DNA from: Lachnospiraceae bacterium UBA7729
Lineage (GTDB): Bacteria; Bacillota; Clostridia; Lachnospirales; Lachnospiraceae
Length of the DNA: 28,297 nt
Direction: 5' to 3'
Assembly (NCBI GenBank): GCA_002482005.1
Contig: DLFD01000056.1
Span: 1 to 28,297 of the forward strand
Positions 8,944 through 18,100 of the stretch are shown one piece after another; position 1 is the stretch's first letter, and the number at the start of each line of letters is the position of its first letter. The notes beneath the pieces are model-generated. The model was given only the letters and a program-made list of their open reading frames with translations, was not told the DNA's origin and ran no database searches. The position numbers and the translations under genes are program-made.

Positions 8944-9822
8944 TCAGCCCTTGACGGCGCCTACGGTCATTCCCTTGATGAACTGCTTCTGCAGCGATAC
9001 GAAGAGGATGATGATCGGTGTCGCGGAGATGATGATAGCAGCCATAGCTACCGAATAATCATTTTTACTGGTGGAGAACAGGGTCCTCATCGCTAAGATA
9101 ATAGTCCTTTTGGCCTTGCTCTGTATAGCCAGGTTCGTCAGCATGTAATCGTTCCAGATGGTGAAGGTCTGTACGATGATCAGGGTCGCCATCGAAGCTT
9201 TCAGCAGCGGGAGCGTGACACGGAAGAAGGTCTGGAAGATACTGCAGCCATCGATCCTGGCTGCTTCCTCAATCTCAACCGGAACCGTATTGATGAAGTT
9301 ACTCTCGAGGAAGATCCCGAAGGAAAGCCCTGTGCAGATGTGAAGAAAGATCATGCCGAAGCGGCTGTTGATCAGACCCATCTTGTTCCACAGAAGATAG
9401 ATGGGGAGCACGAGGGACTGAGCAGGGATCAGGATACCGATCAGGAAGTACACTCTGGCGGCGCGGAAGAACTTTGTTCCGCCTCTGACGATCGCCCATG
9501 CGGTGATGGCGCAGAGGATGGAGATGATGGTCGTGCTGACCGCTGTGTAGAGAATGGAGTTCAGGAAAGCCTCTCCGAAGTGAAGACTCTGCCATGCTTT
9601 GATGAAGTTGTCCGGACGGAAGCTCTCAGGCATGGAGAGCGGCGGGTTCATGACCAGCTCTACCTTGGTCTTGAAGGAGTCTATGATGATGATGAAGATC
9701 GGAAAGATGAAGAAAATCGATACGAAAAGGGCGACGATCTGAAGACCGAAAGTCCCTTTCGTATACTTCTCATGGACGATTCTCTTTGGAGCTCTTATTT
9801 CTGTCATAGCTTCTGTACTCAT
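8944..9822 (-). CDS. Carbohydrate ABC transporter permease, MalG/UgpE type
   Basis: A 292-aa inner-membrane protein with six likely membrane segments (the first near residues 28-50). The EAA loop that contacts the ATPase reads EEAARIDGCSIFQTFFRVTLP in the second half. The C-terminus KQFIKGMTVGAVKG is typical of MalG-family CUT1 sugar importers. It would pair with the MalF-type permease encoded just upstream. Its ATG overlaps that gene's stop as ATGA at 9819-9822, implying translational coupling, and AGGAGG-like bases lie at about 9831-9836. No ATPase gene is linked. Confidence 0.93.
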   Translation of the reverse strand: MSTEAMTEIRAPKRIVHEKYTKGTFGLQIVALFVSIFFIFPIFIIIIDSFKTKVELVMNPPLSMPESFRPDNFIKAWQSLHFGEAFLNSILYTAVSTTIISILCAITAWAIVRGGTKFFRAARVYFLIGILIPAQSLVLPIYLLWNKMGLINSRFGMIFLHICTGLSFGIFLESNFINTVPVEIEEAARIDGCSIFQTFFRVTLPLLKASMATLIIVQTFTIWNDYMLTNLAIQSKAKRTIILAMRTLFSTSKNDYSVAMAAIIISATPIIILFVSLQKQFIKGMTVGAVKG

Positions 9823-10709
9823 AACTGAACCTCCTTCTTTCTGAAGAACATCAGCTGGGCGACTGCAACGATCAGGAGAACGATGATCAGCGTGATGGAG
9901 ATCGCGGACCCGTAGCCGTACAGCTTCTGCTTGAAGGCGATGTTGTAGATGTAGTAGACGATGGTGTTGGATGCTCTTCCCGGACCGCCTTCGGTAGCGG
10001 TGACCAGGATATCATATGTCCTCAGGGCGCCGGTCGTGAGGCCGACGGTGCAGGTGATGATGGCGGGCATGATCAGCGGGATCGTGATCCTGAAGAAACG
10101 CTGGAAGGCATTGGCGCCGTCCATGATGGCTGCTTCATAGAAATCCTGTGGAACGGACTGCAGAGCTGCAAGGTAGATCATCATCCAGAGGCCTGTCCAC
10201 TGCCAGCAGTTGGCGATCGTCAGGCCGAGAAGAACTGTGCTCTGGCTTCCGAATAATTTCAAATTGATGGTAAGACCGAGCGCCTGCACGATTCCGGGAA
10301 GAATCTCGGAATACATCTTTTTCCATACGAAACCGGTTACGATGGAACTGAACAGGCAGGGGATGAATACGATGGTGCGCTGGAGGGTCTTGGCTTTGAT
10401 CTTACTGTCGAGCAGAGTAGCCAGCAGCAGAGCACCGATATTCGCGGTAAGCGAATTAGCGATCGAGAAGAAGATGGTGAACCTCCAGGACATCATGACC
10501 TGGGGATCTTTGAAGATATTGATGTAGTTTCCGAGTCCGAGGAACTTCATATCTGGCGAGAAGCCGTCCCATTCGAACAGAGAGTAGTAGAAACACATGA
10601 TGATCGGGATGATGATCCCGAGTGTGAAGAGGACCAGTGATGGGACCATCAGACTGGCATACTGCCTTTTTATCTTTTTTTCGTAGCTGGAATATTTACT
10701 TTTCTTCAT
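9819..10709 (-). CDS. Carbohydrate ABC transporter permease, MalF/UgpA type
   Basis: A 296-aa membrane protein of the CUT1 family, partner of the following MalG-type permease. A basic N-terminus precedes the first membrane segment (about residues 18-40), with further segments through the protein. The EAA loop contains YEAAIMDGANAFQRFFRI. A longer in-frame reading to 10763 exists, but the ATG at 10709 is preceded by GGGAGG (10715-10720) and starts with the usual MKKSKYSS-like basic stretch, so it is preferred. The longer reading would run through the 14-bp hairpin at 10729-10765. Confidence 0.92.
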   Translation of the reverse strand: MKKSKYSSYEKKIKRQYASLMVPSLVLFTLGIIIPIIMCFYYSLFEWDGFSPDMKFLGLGNYINIFKDPQVMMSWRFTIFFSIANSLTANIGALLLATLLDSKIKAKTLQRTIVFIPCLFSSIVTGFVWKKMYSEILPGIVQALGLTINLKLFGSQSTVLLGLTIANCWQWTGLWMMIYLAALQSVPQDFYEAAIMDGANAFQRFFRITIPLIMPAIITCTVGLTTGALRTYDILVTATEGGPGRASNTIVYYIYNIAFKQKLYGYGSAISITLIIVLLIVAVAQLMFFRKKEVQL

Positions 10710-10728
10710 CACTGCCTCCCGATAAAGA

Positions 10729-10765
10729 GAGTGAGAAGAATCGGAGGAAATGATTCTTCTCACTC
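10729..10765 (-). promoter_or_regulatory. Perfect 14-bp intercistronic stem-loop after binding protein 1
   Basis: GAGTGAGAAGAATC (10729-10742) and its exact complement (10752-10765) enclose a 9-nt loop. It lies between the stop of the binding-protein gene and the start of the MalF-type permease. No long U-run follows on the minus strand. In such operons (the malE-malF gap is the known case), a stem-loop protects the upstream message or partly terminates, giving more binding protein than permease. That role is inferred here. Confidence 0.8.
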
Positions 10766-10855
10766 AGTCTCAGAACCTGTTATCTGGCTGAATCTGCCTG
10801 GCTGGAAACATATTGATGAATCCTTTGTGCCTTCAGATGCAGCTATCCATCTTCA

Positions 10856-12139
10856 TTACTTGCTGGTGCCGCAGACATCCGCTCTTTCCTGAGCGCGCTT
10901 GGTGACTTCGTCAAGGGTGATGTTGCCGTTGATGTACTCGGTGAAGTCGCTTGAGGTCGGATCCCAGAATTCGTTGTAAGGAAGCTGGTTGGTGATCATG
11001 TTCTGGTCTCTGGTCAGACCCTGCTCAGAATATGCATCGATGTCAGGCTGTGCAGGAGTCTGGAAGGAATCAGCGTCCTTGATCAGGGAAGCTTCGCCGA
11101 CGTACTGGCTCCACTGTCCTGCGAATTCCGGAGAAGCGATGACGCTGAGGAATGCATCACAGGCCTCGTCGTTCTCGGTGGAAGCGCTCTTGAAGAAGGT
11201 TGCGTTCGGCTCCATGTTCAGGCATCCGTCGCCCTTTGAGGTCGGGAACGGGAACAGACCGAAGTCAAGGTCCGGATCAAGTTCCATGTAGGTAGCAGCT
11301 ACGCCGGACATATCGAATGCCATGGCAGCTTCTCCCTTGACGAAACGTGCGTCGCAGGTGGACTGCTCAACGGAGTAGCAGTCGTCAAATGTGTACTTGT
11401 GGATCATATCCATCGCCTTGAGTGCGTTCTGGAACGCCTCATCGGATGTGGTGACCTTTCCGTCATGGAACTCATCGCCCCAGGTCTCGGATGCGGACAT
11501 CAGCTCTCCGCCGCCGGCGATCGCAAGTTCCCAGCCGTGGAACCAGCCGTCCAGATAGTGGGTCGCGAACGGTGTGATGTCGTTCTCTTTCAGGGTCTCG
11601 CAGACCTTCTCGAGGTCATCATAGGTCTTCGGAACTTCCAGTCCGAGATCGCTGAAGATGGTCTTGTTGTAGTAGACGCCGCCGTAGGATCCGATGTAAG
11701 GCATGCCGAGGATCTTGTCATCGATCGTGACTCCCCAGAGTGCGCTGTCGAATACATTGTGGATGTAGCTGGTGTCGGACAGGTCAGCCCAGATGTTGTA
11801 CTCAGCGAAGTTGTTGGCATCCTGGCTCTTTGCAACGACGATATCCGGCATTCCGGACTGCATATACTGCTGCAGCTTTCCCGGAAGATCTTCCCAGGTG
11901 ATGATCTCGTAGTCGCAGGAGATGTTCGGATAGACAGCCTGGACGGCTTCATCGATCTGATCTTCCAGGCCTGCTTCGGTCGGACCCTGGCAGAACAGAA
12001 CCTTCAGGGTGACTGGCTCGTCTACCGAGTAGCCTGCAGCTGCAGCTTCGGTCTCAGCAGCGCCTGCGAAGACGGAACCGCATGCCGCAAGCCCCATCGC
12101 CATAGACATGACAACAAGTAACATTTTCGATTTTTTCAT
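10856..12139 (-). CDS. Sugar ABC transporter substrate-binding lipoprotein
   Basis: A 427-aa extracellular solute-binding protein, family 1 (MalE/UgpB-like). The N-terminus is a lipoprotein signal: MKKSKMLLV, a hydrophobic core, then lipobox LAAC with C20 as the lipidated residue. The Ala/Glu-rich spacer EAAAAG follows. The body has family features: a CDARFVKGEAAMAFDMSG stretch and a C-terminal QLPYNEFWDPTSSDF region. It would capture an oligosaccharide outside the cell for the two permeases that follow in the operon. A reading extends to 12262, but the start at 12139 has GGGAGGT at good spacing and begins the signal peptide. It is transcribed divergently from a sensor kinase gene that probably controls it. 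Confidence 0.93.
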   Translation of the reverse strand: MKKSKMLLVVMSMAMGLAACGSVFAGAAETEAAAAGYSVDEPVTLKVLFCQGPTEAGLEDQIDEAVQAVYPNISCDYEIITWEDLPGKLQQYMQSGMPDIVVAKSQDANNFAEYNIWADLSDTSYIHNVFDSALWGVTIDDKILGMPYIGSYGGVYYNKTIFSDLGLEVPKTYDDLEKVCETLKENDITPFATHYLDGWFHGWELAIAGGGELMSASETWGDEFHDGKVTTSDEAFQNALKAMDMIHKYTFDDCYSVEQSTCDARFVKGEAAMAFDMSGVAATYMELDPDLDFGLFPFPTSKGDGCLNMEPNATFFKSASTENDEACDAFLSVIASPEFAGQWSQYVGEASLIKDADSFQTPAQPDIDAYSEQGLTRDQNMITNQLPYNEFWDPTSSDFTEYINGNITLDEVTKRAQERADVCGTSK

Positions 12140-12329
12140 TTCTTTACCTCCCGGTTGAAATTGAAATACGAATTTCTTATACTCAACATTATAGATAATC
12201 AATTCTGAGAAAACTTTGAGTTTATTGTCTATTATTTTTGATATTTTTACTTGTTTCAACAATTAAGAAGACAGAATAACGAAAATCAGATTAATTCCTT
12301 ATTAATTTTGCAAAGAGGCACTAGGCAAT
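12140..12329. promoter_or_regulatory. Divergent AT-rich control region between importer 1 and kinase 1
   Basis: This 190-bp region separates the minus-strand binding-protein gene from the plus-strand kinase gene and is much more AT-rich than either. A perfect TATAAT on the minus strand (12188-12193) sits about 49 nt before the binding-protein ATG. No convincing -35 lies 16-18 bp behind it, as expected for a promoter that needs an activator. On the plus strand, TTGAGT near 12215 with AT-rich sequence 17 bp later is only a weak candidate. The AraC-type regulator encoded nearby would be expected to bind here (inference). Confidence 0.5.
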
Positions 12330-14108
12330 ATGAAGCAGCGGATGCATTTCTATTATCTGAGGATCCTGAAGATCTCCTTCCTGATCCTCTTTATTCTGAT
12401 CATCGCGATCGCTTCCATCTACTCCGTCTTTTCCTGGAGAACGTTCCAGGACCAGAACGGCGAAGTGGCGGAGCTCACCGTGAACAAGGTATCAGACAGC
12501 CTGAGCCAGTATTTTGAGAATCTCGATGAGAACCTCAGCAAAATCTATGAAAGTCCTGTTTATCTGGCAACTCTGAACGATTACTCTTATGCGGAAGAGC
12601 AGTCTTCCAGAAATCTGATCGCGGGCACTTCCTATATGAGAGACCTGAGGAGCATAAGGATCTACAACTCGAAGAAGGAACTCCGCAGTTTCTATTCGAG
12701 GGTGAGGACTTCGGAATATAATCAGAAGGATGTGTTTGCTTCTGATCAGGAAGCGGCAGCAGGGCTTGAAAGTTTCCTGAAGGACGATCCGGTTTCCGGC
12801 AGTGGCATTGCAATCCTCTTTCCGGACGACGATGCCCGGGAATCCTATGTCCGTGTGGTCAAGAAACTATACCAGCAGGCCGGCAGGGTTACCGTCGGCT
12901 GTATCGTCTGTGATCTGAAGCTCCAGGGGCTTCTGAACATCATCCGGAAGGACGATCTGCTCGGATACCAGCATATCTGGCTTTCCTCCGCTTATCATGG
13001 ATATCTCTGGCTGAACGCTCCGGAGAACAGCCGGAAGATCCCGGAGAAGTACTTAAGCTATGAAGAATCGGACTTCACATCCGCTCCGGGTTCTGCCCTG
13101 GACCGGTTCTCCTATTACAGGGCACGGTCTTCCAGCATGGGGACGGTCTGCGGGCTCTATATCGATAAGGAGAATGTCCGGAGAAATGTGCTCAGCATTC
13201 TTTCCACGGCTTTTATCGGACTGATCGTCAGTATCGTTGTCTATATCATCGCTTTCTTCCTGATGCGGAGGACGATTGCCGTCAGGATCGGGGGCGTCAC
13301 ATCGGTCGTGGGAGAGATCGCCGGGGGAAAGCAGGAACTCCGGCTGCCCGTATCCGGCAATGATGAGATCAGTCTTCTCTGCAGCCGCTTCAACGACCTG
13401 CTGGACCGTCTGAGAGATAAGACCAGGGCGGAGAAGGAGACGGAGAAAGCTTTGGCGGAGGCAAGATACAGCACATTGCAGACCCAGGTGAATCCACATT
13501 TCCTCTACAATACGATGGAGACGATGGGGGCGATCGCGCTGGCGAACAACTGTCCGATGATCACCCAGATGTGCGATTCGCTTTCCATGATGATGCGTTA
13601 CAGCATCCAGTACGATACCTCGGACAGGGAGGCTTCGCTGAAGGATGAGCTGAGGTATGTGAAGAATTACATGTACATCATGAACATCCGTACGTCGGAT
13701 TCGATCCGCTATGAGGAGAACATCGATCCGAAACTTTCGGACTGCCTTATGCCGAAGATCACGATCCAGCCCCTGATCGACAATGCGATTCGGCATGGAC
13801 TAAGGAACAAGAGAGGGGACAGGATCATCCGGCTGACCGCGAAAGAAGTGGGCGGCGTCATGCAGATCATGGTCGAGGACAACGGAAGTGAGGACAGCCA
13901 GAAGATAATCACCCAGGTGATCGAGTCAGGGCCGGTTTCGTCCGGCACACACACTTCGATCGGTATCAATAACATCAACCAGAGAATCAGACTTCTGTAC
14001 GGGAAGGACTTTGGGATGAGATGCAGAAGGGTGGATGGCTTCACGCAGATCATCGTCACAGTTCCGGTCCACATGGCGGAGACGGGGCAGCAGGGGGAGA
14101 CGGCATGA
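12330..14108 (+). CDS. YesM-type sensor histidine kinase (pair 1)
   Basis: A 592-aa membrane sensor. TM1 is at about 14-36, an extracellular sensing region follows to about 286, TM2 is at about 287-312, then a HAMP linker (to about 365). The His_kinase domain has QVNPHFLYN with phospho-acceptor H390, and the ATPase domain has the N-box residue N485 in IDNAIRHG and the segment SIGINNINQR near 545. The usual DNGxG box reads DNGSE at 517-521, so the second glycine is missing. This LytS/YesM class commonly senses sugars and pairs with AraC-type regulators. Its stop overlaps the regulator's ATG (ATGA, 14105-14108). The importer operon lies divergently upstream, so this pair probably controls it. 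The Shine-Dalgarno is weak (AGAGGC). Confidence 0.92.
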   Translation: MKQRMHFYYLRILKISFLILFILIIAIASIYSVFSWRTFQDQNGEVAELTVNKVSDSLSQYFENLDENLSKIYESPVYLATLNDYSYAEEQSSRNLIAGTSYMRDLRSIRIYNSKKELRSFYSRVRTSEYNQKDVFASDQEAAAGLESFLKDDPVSGSGIAILFPDDDARESYVRVVKKLYQQAGRVTVGCIVCDLKLQGLLNIIRKDDLLGYQHIWLSSAYHGYLWLNAPENSRKIPEKYLSYEESDFTSAPGSALDRFSYYRARSSSMGTVCGLYIDKENVRRNVLSILSTAFIGLIVSIVVYIIAFFLMRRTIAVRIGGVTSVVGEIAGGKQELRLPVSGNDEISLLCSRFNDLLDRLRDKTRAEKETEKALAEARYSTLQTQVNPHFLYNTMETMGAIALANNCPMITQMCDSLSMMMRYSIQYDTSDREASLKDELRYVKNYMYIMNIRTSDSIRYEENIDPKLSDCLMPKITIQPLIDNAIRHGLRNKRGDRIIRLTAKEVGGVMQIMVEDNGSEDSQKIITQVIESGPVSSGTHTSIGINNINQRIRLLYGKDFGMRCRRVDGFTQIIVTVPVHMAETGQQGETA

Positions 14109-14950
14109 ACTTTACGCTGTTAATTGTGGATGATGAATACTGGGCAAGGTACAAGCTTGTCCACCAGTACAGGTGGGACAAGGTGCACGTAGACAGGATC
14201 CTCGAGGCGGAGGACGGAGAGAAAGCCATCTCCGTTATCGAGGCCAATCATGTGGACCTGGTGATCACGGACATGGACATGCCTTACATGACGGGCGGCG
14301 CGCTGGCGGAATCCATCAGTGAACAATATCCGAAGATCTCCGTGATCGCCCTCAGTGGCTACAGCGACTTTCCGACCGTCCACAGCGCAATCGTCGGAGG
14401 GGTTGTGGACTACCTGCTGAAACCGGTGAGCGAGGAAGACCTGTTTTCTGTCATTCAGAAATGTGAAACTGCCATCCTTTCCCGCCGCTCTGCAGCCGGA
14501 AGCGCTGATGGCAGTGCGGATGCGGTGAAGATCTCTGCTGAAGGTACCGGAAGCTTCGCAAAGGATACGGCAGACGGCAGCCCTGACCATACGAAAAAGA
14601 ACCCTGGCAATGGTTCCGGCAAAGATTCCTACCGGCATGACCTTGTGGATCAGGTCCGGGAATACATCGACCGTCATGTCGGCGAGCCGCTGTCCCTGAC
14701 CGGGATCGCGGATGCGCTTCACATGTCGCCTTCCTATCTTTCGAGGCGCTACAAGGAGAAGAGCGGAAGCAACATCAGCGAATACATCACAAGGTCCAGG
14801 ATGAATCACTCGGTGACACTGCTGAAACATTCGGAGCTTTCCCTGATGGAAGTAGCGGAGAAAGTCGGATATACGGACTACTCGTACTTCTGCAGCCAGT
14901 TCCACAAGTACTACAGTATGTCGCCGAAGGAATACAGGAAGAACCACTGA
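14105..14950 (+). CDS. YesN-type response regulator with AraC DNA-binding domain (pair 1)
   Basis: A 281-aa protein. The receiver domain (about 1-125) has acidic residues D9-D10, phospho-acceptor D56 in VITDMDMP, and a YLLKP lysine motif. A low-complexity Ser/Gly/Ala/Asp linker (about 130-205) joins it to a C-terminal AraC-type double helix-turn-helix (about 210-281), including IADALHMSPSYLSRRYKEKSG and the closing YYSMSPKEYR. Phosphorylated by the kinase encoded just before, it would activate nearby sugar genes. An in-frame reading starts at 14021, but the ATG at 14105 has a GGGGGAGA Shine-Dalgarno and begins the receiver fold. Notably, it is 207 residues shorter than the regulator of pair 2. 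Confidence 0.93.
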   Translation: MNFTLLIVDDEYWARYKLVHQYRWDKVHVDRILEAEDGEKAISVIEANHVDLVITDMDMPYMTGGALAESISEQYPKISVIALSGYSDFPTVHSAIVGGVVDYLLKPVSEEDLFSVIQKCETAILSRRSAAGSADGSADAVKISAEGTGSFAKDTADGSPDHTKKNPGNGSGKDSYRHDLVDQVREYIDRHVGEPLSLTGIADALHMSPSYLSRRYKEKSGSNISEYITRSRMNHSVTLLKHSELSLMEVAEKVGYTDYSYFCSQFHKYYSMSPKEYRKNH

Positions 14951-14962
14951 GAGAATATGCAG

Positions 14963-15129
14963 GTAGCAGACAGGAGACCAACAAGGAGCAGACAGGAAAC
15001 CAACAGGGAGCGGACGGGAAACCAACAGAGAGCAGACAGAAGATCAACAGAGCGCAGGCAGGAAATCAACAGGGAGCAGACAGGATATTAACAGAGAGCA
15101 GACGGGTGATCAACAGCGAGCAGTCTGGC
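14963..15129. repeat. 22-bp tandem repeat array between regulator and mannosidase
   Basis: Seven full head-to-tail copies of a 22-bp unit (approximately GGAGCAGACAGGAAACCAAC plus AG) occupy 14963-15116, and a partial eighth runs to about 15129. Units start at 14963, 14985, 15007, 15029, 15051, 15073 and 15095. Copies differ at a few positions each. The period is not a multiple of three and the array lies after the regulator's stop, so it is non-coding. It fills nearly all of the gap before the mannosidase gene. Confidence 0.9.
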
Positions 15130-15152
15130 AGGCGAAAGCCTGCAGGGGAGGG
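15128..15152 (+). promoter_or_regulatory. GAAA-tetraloop hairpin abutting the mannosidase Shine-Dalgarno
   Basis: GCAGGC (15128-15133), loop GAAA, and GCCTGC (15138-15143) form a perfect 6-bp GC-rich hairpin with a GNRA tetraloop. The Shine-Dalgarno AGGGGAGGG (15144-15152) begins on the next base, three bases before the ATG at 15156. The stem may stabilise the message or influence ribosome access. Confidence 0.7.
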
Positions 15153-15155
15153 ACT

Positions 15156-18100
15156 ATGCACTTTATCAAAGAACGTGTGGGCAGGATGCTGGATTATCTC
15201 GGGCAGCAGGTCTACCCGAAAGCGGTTCCGGTTACGGAATTCCGGATGAAGAAGAGCACCGAGCGCTATGCGGATATCGCTCATCTGGACACGTCCGGCT
15301 GGCAGAAGTTTGACCGGGGACAGCTCTGGGGCGGACATCGGGAGTACTACTGGTTTGAGACATATCTCACCATTCCGGAGGAGTTTTCGGGAAAGTGCGT
15401 CGCCTTTGAGGTGAAGACAGGGACCGAGGGCGGCTGGGATGCCACCAATCCGCAGTTTTCTATATTCGTCGATGGCGTCAGGGTCCAGGGACTGGACATC
15501 AATCATCGCGAGATCATCCTGACGGAGAAGGCGGAGGCGGGAAGAAAGTACCGTGTCATCCTGTCCGCCTATACGGGAGACCAGAACTTCCATCTGCAGA
15601 TGGATGCTTCCCTGAGGGTGCTCGACCGGGAGACGGAGAAGTATTACTACGACCTGAAGGTGCCTTATGACACCGCAAGGCTTCTGAATCCGGAAGACAG
15701 GGACTTCATCCGCATCATCCAGGCGCTGAACGAATCGTTGAATCTGCTTGATATGCGCGAGGAAGGCTCGCCGGCTTACCGGGAGAGTCTGAAGAAGGCC
15801 CAGGACTATCTGACCAGGGAATTCTACGACAAATACTGCGGGAAGGATGACGCTCCTGTCATCTGCTGCGTCGGCCACACGCACATCGACTGTGCATGGC
15901 TCTGGACGCTGAGCGTCACCCGCGACAAGGCGGTCCGCAGCTTCTCTACAGTTCTGGAGCTGATGAAGCGCTATCCGGAATACATCTTTATGTCCAGTCA
16001 GCCGCAGCTTTACGAGTATGTGAAGGAGAACGCCCCGGATGTCTACGAAGGAATAAAGGAGCGCGTAAAGGAAGGACGCTGGGAACCGGAGGGCGGCATG
16101 TGGGTCGAGGCGGACTGCAATCTGGCATCGGGCGAAGCCCTGTCCAGGCAGTTCCTGTATGGCAAACGTTTCTTCCGCAGGGAGTTCGGTAAAGATAACA
16201 AGATCCTCTGGCTGCCGGATGTCTTCGGCTACTCGGCGGCGCTTCCCCAGATCATGAAGCTCTGCGGCATCCGCTGCTTCATGACCACGAAGATCAGCTG
16301 GAATGAGACAAATAAGATGCCGTATGACACATTTTTCTGGGAAGGGATCGACGGGACGAAGGTGCTGACCCACTTCATCCCGACCAGAGATTACAACAAG
16401 GCTGCTGTGGAAAATGGGACTGAGACCGAGTACTTCACCACCTATAATGGTTTCCTGAACCCCAGTCAGATGAAGGGGGCCTGGGCCAGATACTCCAACA
16501 AGGACCTGAACCGGACTGTGCTCTGCAGCTATGGATTCGGGGACGGAGGCGGCGGACCGACTGCGGAGATGCTGGAGAACCAGCGCCGCATGAGCTGCGG
16601 GATCCCGGGACTTCCGGTCACGAAACCGTCCACGGCGCTCGATTTCTTCCGGAAGCTCGAGGCGGAAGTCAAAGGCAGCAAATACCTGCCGACCTGGGTG
16701 GGCGAGCTTTACCTGGAATACCATCGCGGAACTTACACTACTATGGCGAGGAACAAGCGCTTCAACCGCAGGGCAGAACTGGCGTACCAGGACCTGGAGA
16801 CCTGGTCGGTCATGGACAGCCTGATGAACGGGGCTGCCTATCCGCAGAAGGAACTTGGAGACGGCTGGATTGTGATCCTGCGCAATCAATTCCACGACAT
16901 TCTGCCGGGATCTGCGATCAAAGAAGTATATGAGGACTCGAAAGATGAGTATCTTCAGATCTTCCGCAGGGCGGATGAGATGAAGGAGAGGACGCTCGGA
17001 AATCTTGTTTCCAATATCCATGCGGAGCAGGGAGACGTGATCGTGTTTAACCCGAACTCCGTATCAAAGGATGGAATCGTCAGATTCAGTCTGCCGGAGA
17101 CCGTCACGGGCGCAAGTCCTCTGTACCTGGCCGGGGCAGACGGAAGCTGGTATCCGGTGCAGAAGACAGAAGAAGGATACATTGTCTATATGAAAGACCT
17201 TCCGCAGAAGGGCTATGCTGCGATGAAGCTCTCAGAGCCGGAAGGGGAAAAACCTGATGCAGGGAAGCTCAGTGCAGCTTGCTTTGGAAGGACAGGGATC
17301 AGTTCAGATGGAGCTTGCTTTGAGGGGTCAGGTACCAGTTCAGATGCAGCTTGCACTTCAGGGACAGGGAGGAGTTCAGATGGAGCTTGCTTTGAGGAAT
17401 CAGGTACCAGTTCAGATGCAGCTTGTGCTTCAGGGACAGGGAGGAGTTCAGATGGAGCTTGCTGTGATGGGACAGGTACCAGTTCAGATGCAGCTTGCAC
17501 TTCAGGGACAAGGACCTGCCTGGGAGTCATGGAGAATGATTTCTTCCGGATCGAGTTCAATGAGAAGGGTCAGTTTGCCCGCATCTATGACAAGCGGGCT
17601 CATCGTGAGGTCCTGAAGCATGGTCAGCCGGGCAATGTGATCGTGAGCTACGAAGATCGTCCGCACAACTATGATGCCTGGGACATCAACAACTACTACA
17701 CGGAGAAATCCTGGGAGGTCGATGATCTCGAGAGCATGGAGGTCGTGGAGACCGGACCGGTCAGGGCGACTGTCCGGATCGAGAGAAAGTATCTGGAGTC
17801 GACAATCGTCCAGTATATCAGCATCTATCGGGAACTCGCGCGGATCGATATTCGCAATGAGATCGACTGGAAGCAGCACCAGATCATGCTGAAGGATCAC
17901 TTCCCGGTCGATGTGCATGCCAATATGGCTACATTCGACATCCAGTATGGCAATGTAGTCCGCAATACGGTAGACAATACTTCCTGGGACTGGTCAAAGT
18001 TCGAGGTCTGCCATCACAAATGGATGGATATCAGCGAGGATGGCTACGGTGTCAGCTTCCTCAACGACTGCAAGTACGGCATCTCCGTCCGCGGCACCGA

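Noticed and set aside
12155..12165. TTGAAATTGAA shared with 19398-19408 near both kinase/importer control regions
   Set aside because: Only 11 AT-rich bases, in different positions relative to the genes and not repeated elsewhere in the leaders; chance is likely.
14963..15129. CRISPR array
   Set aside because: The 22-bp units are directly adjacent with no unique spacers, and no cas gene is present.
14787..17021. A 651-aa minus-strand open frame and others opposite the mannosidase gene
   Set aside because: They are antisense to a gene with clear catalytic motifs, have no recognisable domain or ribosome site, and arise from biased codon use.
17213..17560. Long open frames on both strands through the mannosidase repeat, encoding repetitive peptides
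   Set aside because: A 36-bp repeat is a multiple of three, so any frame without a stop in one unit stays open throughout. GH38 homology fixes the true frame on the plus strand.
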